Shown here piece by piece: positions 62,083 to 64,000 of a DNA stretch of 64,000 nt. The notes beneath the pieces were generated by a model. It was not told where the DNA came from, made no database searches, and saw only the letters and a list, made by a program, of their open reading frames with translations. The first letter of the stretch is position 1. Each line of letters opens with the position of its first letter. The DNA comes from Bacteroidales bacterium (lineage in GTDB: Bacteria; Bacteroidota; Bacteroidia; Bacteroidales; UBA3663). The DNA lies in assembly GCA_017449065.1 (NCBI GenBank), contig JAFSKF010000033.1, positions 20,334 through 84,333 on the forward strand, written 5' to 3'. The translations under genes and the position numbers were made by a program.

Positions 62083-62144
62083 ATAGAACCCGCCACCGCT
62101 TCTCGTCCGCAAGGAATGCAGCGTACCAGGGCGGGACATTTTTT
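62083..62144 (+). ncRNA. Abi-associated hairpin RNA (candidate RNA antitoxin)
   Basis: Nested stem-loop: CCCGCC (62089-62094) with GGCGGG (62130-62135), CGCT (62097-62100) with AGCG (62120-62123), and TCC (62106-62108) with GGA (62113-62115) around a GNRA loop GCAA (62109-62112). Six T at 62139-62144 make it resemble a small RNA ending in its own intrinsic terminator, with the Abi ATG 13 bases later. This is the arrangement of type III RNA antitoxins. I recall a computationally described RNA motif named after abiF, which may be this; I cannot check it here. Confidence 0.7.
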
Positions 62145-62156
62145 GTCTGTACATTC

Positions 62157-63050
62157 ATGAAATATAGTAAACCGTTGCTGACCATTCAGCAGCAGATTGA
62201 CATCCTCAAACAACGAGGACTTCTTATAGAGGATGATGCTGAAGCGAACAAAATTTTCGATACGATTAGTTACTTCCGACTGGCAGGATACTGGCGCCTA
62301 ATGGAAGCAGACAAGCAATCGCACACCTTCAAATCCGGATCCCGGCTCTCTCAAATTGTCAGTCTCTACCACTTCGATGAAGAACTTCGTCTCCTTGTTT
62401 TCTCTGCAATCCAGCATATTGAGGTTGTTGTTCGCGCACGAATGATTCGGTTGTTTTCCGAAAGACACGGAGCTTTTTGGTTTATGGATTCCGCATTGGC
62501 AGAAAGCAACGCAATGTTTTCGAACAACCTTCGTAATTTACAGGAAGAGCTTAACCGTTCCGAGGATGAATTTATCCTAGAGCATTTTAGTAAATACGAT
62601 GAACCCTCGATGCCTCCTGTCTGGAAAACGCTGGAGGTATCATCTATGGGAACTCTCTCCAAGCTTTACAGTAATATGGGTGATAGTGCAGCCAAGAAGG
62701 CCGTTAGTCGCAGTTTCATGATTCCAAAATTTGAGTATATGCGCAGTTGGTTGCGCTGTATAACTGTAATCCGCAATATCAGCGCACATCATGCTCGTCT
62801 TTGGAACACCAACTTCGTTGTTAGCCCCAACCTCCCAAAACACTTACCTAATAAATGGATCACAAACCTACAGGTTGCGCCGGATAAACTATATCCTCAC
62901 CTTTGTTATATTGCTTATTGGCATCAAGCCATTACTTTACAAAACACATTTACTGAAAGTATAAAAAGCCTGCTCTCAAAGTATCCTGTCGCTGATCCAG
63001 CTGCAATGGGATTCCCAAGAGGATGGCAAGACGAGCCCTTGTGGCAATGA
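62157..63050 (+). CDS. Abi_2 / AbiF-like HEPN protein
   Basis: A 297-residue protein of the Abi_2 family (AbiD/AbiF), linked to abortive infection. It begins MKYSKPLLTIQQQIDILKQRG, the family's N-terminal helix, and has YFRLAGYWRLME. The HEPN ribonuclease motif is RNISAH (Arg206-x4-His211), with a second basic pair RLFSERH (98-104) in the first half. ATG 62157-62159 is used; a longer frame upstream reads through the RNA and is rejected. It is preceded by the hairpin RNA and its promoter. By family analogy it is a toxin RNase held in check by the RNA. Confidence 0.82.
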   Translation: MKYSKPLLTIQQQIDILKQRGLLIEDDAEANKIFDTISYFRLAGYWRLMEADKQSHTFKSGSRLSQIVSLYHFDEELRLLVFSAIQHIEVVVRARMIRLFSERHGAFWFMDSALAESNAMFSNNLRNLQEELNRSEDEFILEHFSKYDEPSMPPVWKTLEVSSMGTLSKLYSNMGDSAAKKAVSRSFMIPKFEYMRSWLRCITVIRNISAHHARLWNTNFVVSPNLPKHLPNKWITNLQVAPDKLYPHLCYIAYWHQAITLQNTFTESIKSLLSKYPVADPAAMGFPRGWQDEPLWQ

Positions 63051-63308
63051 AATAGTAGAATCTTCTCCGAAATCTCTTTTTTGTTACCAATTACCCATAC
63101 CGAACAGCCCGACCTTTGGATCTGGTTCTGGTTGCCACGTTCTAACTCTGATAATGGGTTAAATCTACTTGCAGATAAAGATATCTTTCGTCTGCCGCTG
63201 GAATGCCTTCGGTATGGACAAAGAAGGTGTCGACTACCGCGCTTGCCAGAATTTCTGTGCGCTGTATTAGTAAAGAACAACCTTTTAATCTTTTTTTATA
63301 AAATGTAA
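63051..63308. other. Stretch without a supported gene
   Basis: The 258 bases behind the Abi gene have a short open frame on the plus strand (63081-63308) with no ribosome site and an Arg/Leu-rich, non-protein-like sequence. Another frame of the same strand reads ...AFGMDKEGVDYRACQNFC..., which could be the tail of a lost gene. I assign nothing. Confidence 0.5.
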
Positions 63309-63338
63309 GATGGCGTGTCAAAATGATACGCCATCTTT
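63309..63338. terminator. Hairpin terminator between convergent genes
   Basis: 12-bp stem (63309-63320 with 63324-63335, one mismatch) around AAA, followed by TTTAA. It can serve both the Abi transcript and the minus-strand gene at 63346. Confidence 0.7.
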
Positions 63339-63345
63339 AATACTG

Positions 63346-63864
63346 TTATTTAAGTTTCAGCATCAAGTTTGCCAATTCAATATACATCATCCCCAAACGA
63401 ACCGTCTCTGATACATGTCCTAACCCCTTGACTTCATCAATTGTTAAACTTAAAACCGTATTTCCAGACGATGTCTCGATGATTTCCGCCGTTCCTGACA
63501 TAATACACCCTCCTGCTTTCGCTTTGGCCATAGGAATCATTGAAAGACCGCCAGCTCCCATATCAAAACTTATGGGCCGAATTATAATTTTGTATTCAGC
63601 TTGAGATTCTTCTGAAGTAGTAGTAAGGCCTTTACCTTTTTTATTCTTCGTATCCAAACGATTTGTAAAATATTTAGCAGCATATTCCTTGTTTTGCGGA
63701 CAATCACGCACAAAATCATCTCCACGACTTTGTAAATATTCATCTAATGTCATGTTTTCCACTTTTGCCTGAGAATAGTCAAAAACGACATACGCTTTAG
63801 CCGCTTTTTTCAGTACATTAACATCTCCACTATTGACTATAACTTCATTTTTGGCAAATGGTAA
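63346..63864 (-). pseudogene. 5'-truncated Bacteroidales exported protein gene
   Basis: An open frame with no start where expected. The readable protein LPFAKNEVIVNSGDVNVLKKA...ENMTLDEYLQSRGDDFVRD and on to the end LGMMYIELANLMLKLK matches a family of exported Bacteroidales proteins of unknown function, which normally begin with a signal peptide about 10-20 residues upstream of AKNEVIV. Here the signal part is missing and an in-frame stop (63865-63867) replaces it. Upstream lies possible transposase sequence, so a mobile element may have removed the start. The internal ATG at 63760-63762 cannot give an exported product. Confidence 0.7.
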
Positions 63865-63899
63865 CTATTCAGCGAATCATCCATAGCCGCTATCCACGC

Positions 63900-64000
63900 T
63901 TAGAACAAAGCATGAATGGCAGCATAAGGCGACTGGTTGTGTTTTTTGGTAGTCTCCACAATGGATAGGATGTCAAGAAAAGCATCAGCACCGGCATCAG
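63900..64000 (-). mobile_element. Possible transposase C-terminal end (partial)
   Basis: The last 101 bases read, on the minus strand, DAGADAFLDILSIVETTKKHNQSPYAAIHALF and a stop at 63900-63902. This looks like the C-terminus of an IS66-type transposase (a helix with SIVETTKK, then SPYAAIHAL), the rest being outside the window. No inverted repeat end can be defined with the sequence available. Confidence 0.35.

Larger units (their letters stand above)
62036..62166 (+). repeat. Direct repeat of the RNA-Abi leader, second copy
   Basis: Second copy of the 131-base unit, 245 bases downstream of the first and directly in front of the intact Abi gene. Confidence 0.92.

Noticed and set aside
62046..62156. 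A longer N-terminus for the Abi protein
   Set aside because: The added 37 codons are the promoter and hairpin RNA; the promoter's start point lies inside them, so they cannot be translated from this transcript.
63081..63308. A 75-codon plus-strand frame after the Abi gene
   Set aside because: Sequence is Arg/Leu-rich and unlike any protein that I know; no start context. A lost gene's tail in another frame is equally possible.
1..64000. tRNA and rRNA genes
   Set aside because: None found by eye in the intergenic regions on either strand.

Overview
The window is chromosomal DNA from a member of the order Bacteroidales. The evidence is repeated promoters of the Bacteroidetes primary-sigma type (TTTG, about 20 bases, TAnnTTTG), a Bacteroidetes-type LptD, lineage families such as DUF4254 and DUF4954, a C-terminal 'LQGQR...KGFYIVNGKK' secretion-type tail, and GH115/GH2 glycan-degrading enzymes. 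I cannot name the genus with confidence; a Bacteroides, Phocaeicola, Prevotella or Paraprevotella relative fits.

Layout. 2-688 holds the start of an outer-membrane polysaccharide export gene that runs off the left edge. 800-15714 is one minus-strand operon for an aryl-polyene/flexirubin-type pigment: methyltransferase, LpxL-like acyltransferase, dehydratase, ketosynthase with an extra C-terminal domain, ACP, ketosynthase, Gln-substituted chain-length factor, small membrane protein, second dehydratase, glycosyltransferase-acyltransferase fusion, esterase, acyltransferase, MMPL exporter, second ACP and acyl-AMP ligase. It has its own strong promoter at 15751-15782 and lacks a ketoreductase. 15807-31250 is housekeeping on the minus strand: 5-formyl-THF cyclo-ligase, bile-acid/Na symporter family protein, glmS, a DUF4954 beta-helix protein, holA, ftsE, hisIE-hisF-hisA-hisH, lptD and topB. 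31363-38027 is on the plus strand: DUF4254, GT9, an orphan LytTR regulator, a Na/Pi symporter, tdk and a 657-residue protein of unknown function. 38282-43598 is a GH2-GH115 pair.

The region 43.6-49.1 kb is accessory: an 11-bp-period inverted repeat array, a DUF234-type ATPase, a 51-residue peptide gene, a large secreted protein with a long structured RNA leader, and a VapBC-like pair whose toxin is broken. 49316-52701 is a compact operon of a secreted serpin, a MoxR-type AAA ATPase and a VWA protein. 52713-60839 holds a NUDIX-wHTH protein, ettA, an NhaC-type antiporter, a YD-repeat lipoprotein, a YhcH-family protein, an ACT-domain protein, queH and an AAA-CYTH fusion.

The right end (60.9-64 kb) is degraded accessory DNA: a broken DUF4143-type ATPase bounded by direct repeats, a second 11-bp-period array, then two 131-bp copies of a promoter plus small hairpin RNA, the second placed directly in front of an intact Abi_2/AbiF-like HEPN protein. 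After that come a 5'-truncated exported-protein gene and the tail of what may be a transposase. The RNA-plus-HEPN locus looks like an RNA-antitoxin/HEPN-toxin module and is the most interesting system in the window; the serpin-MoxR-VWA operon and the structured leader RNA at 48.2-48.4 kb come next.
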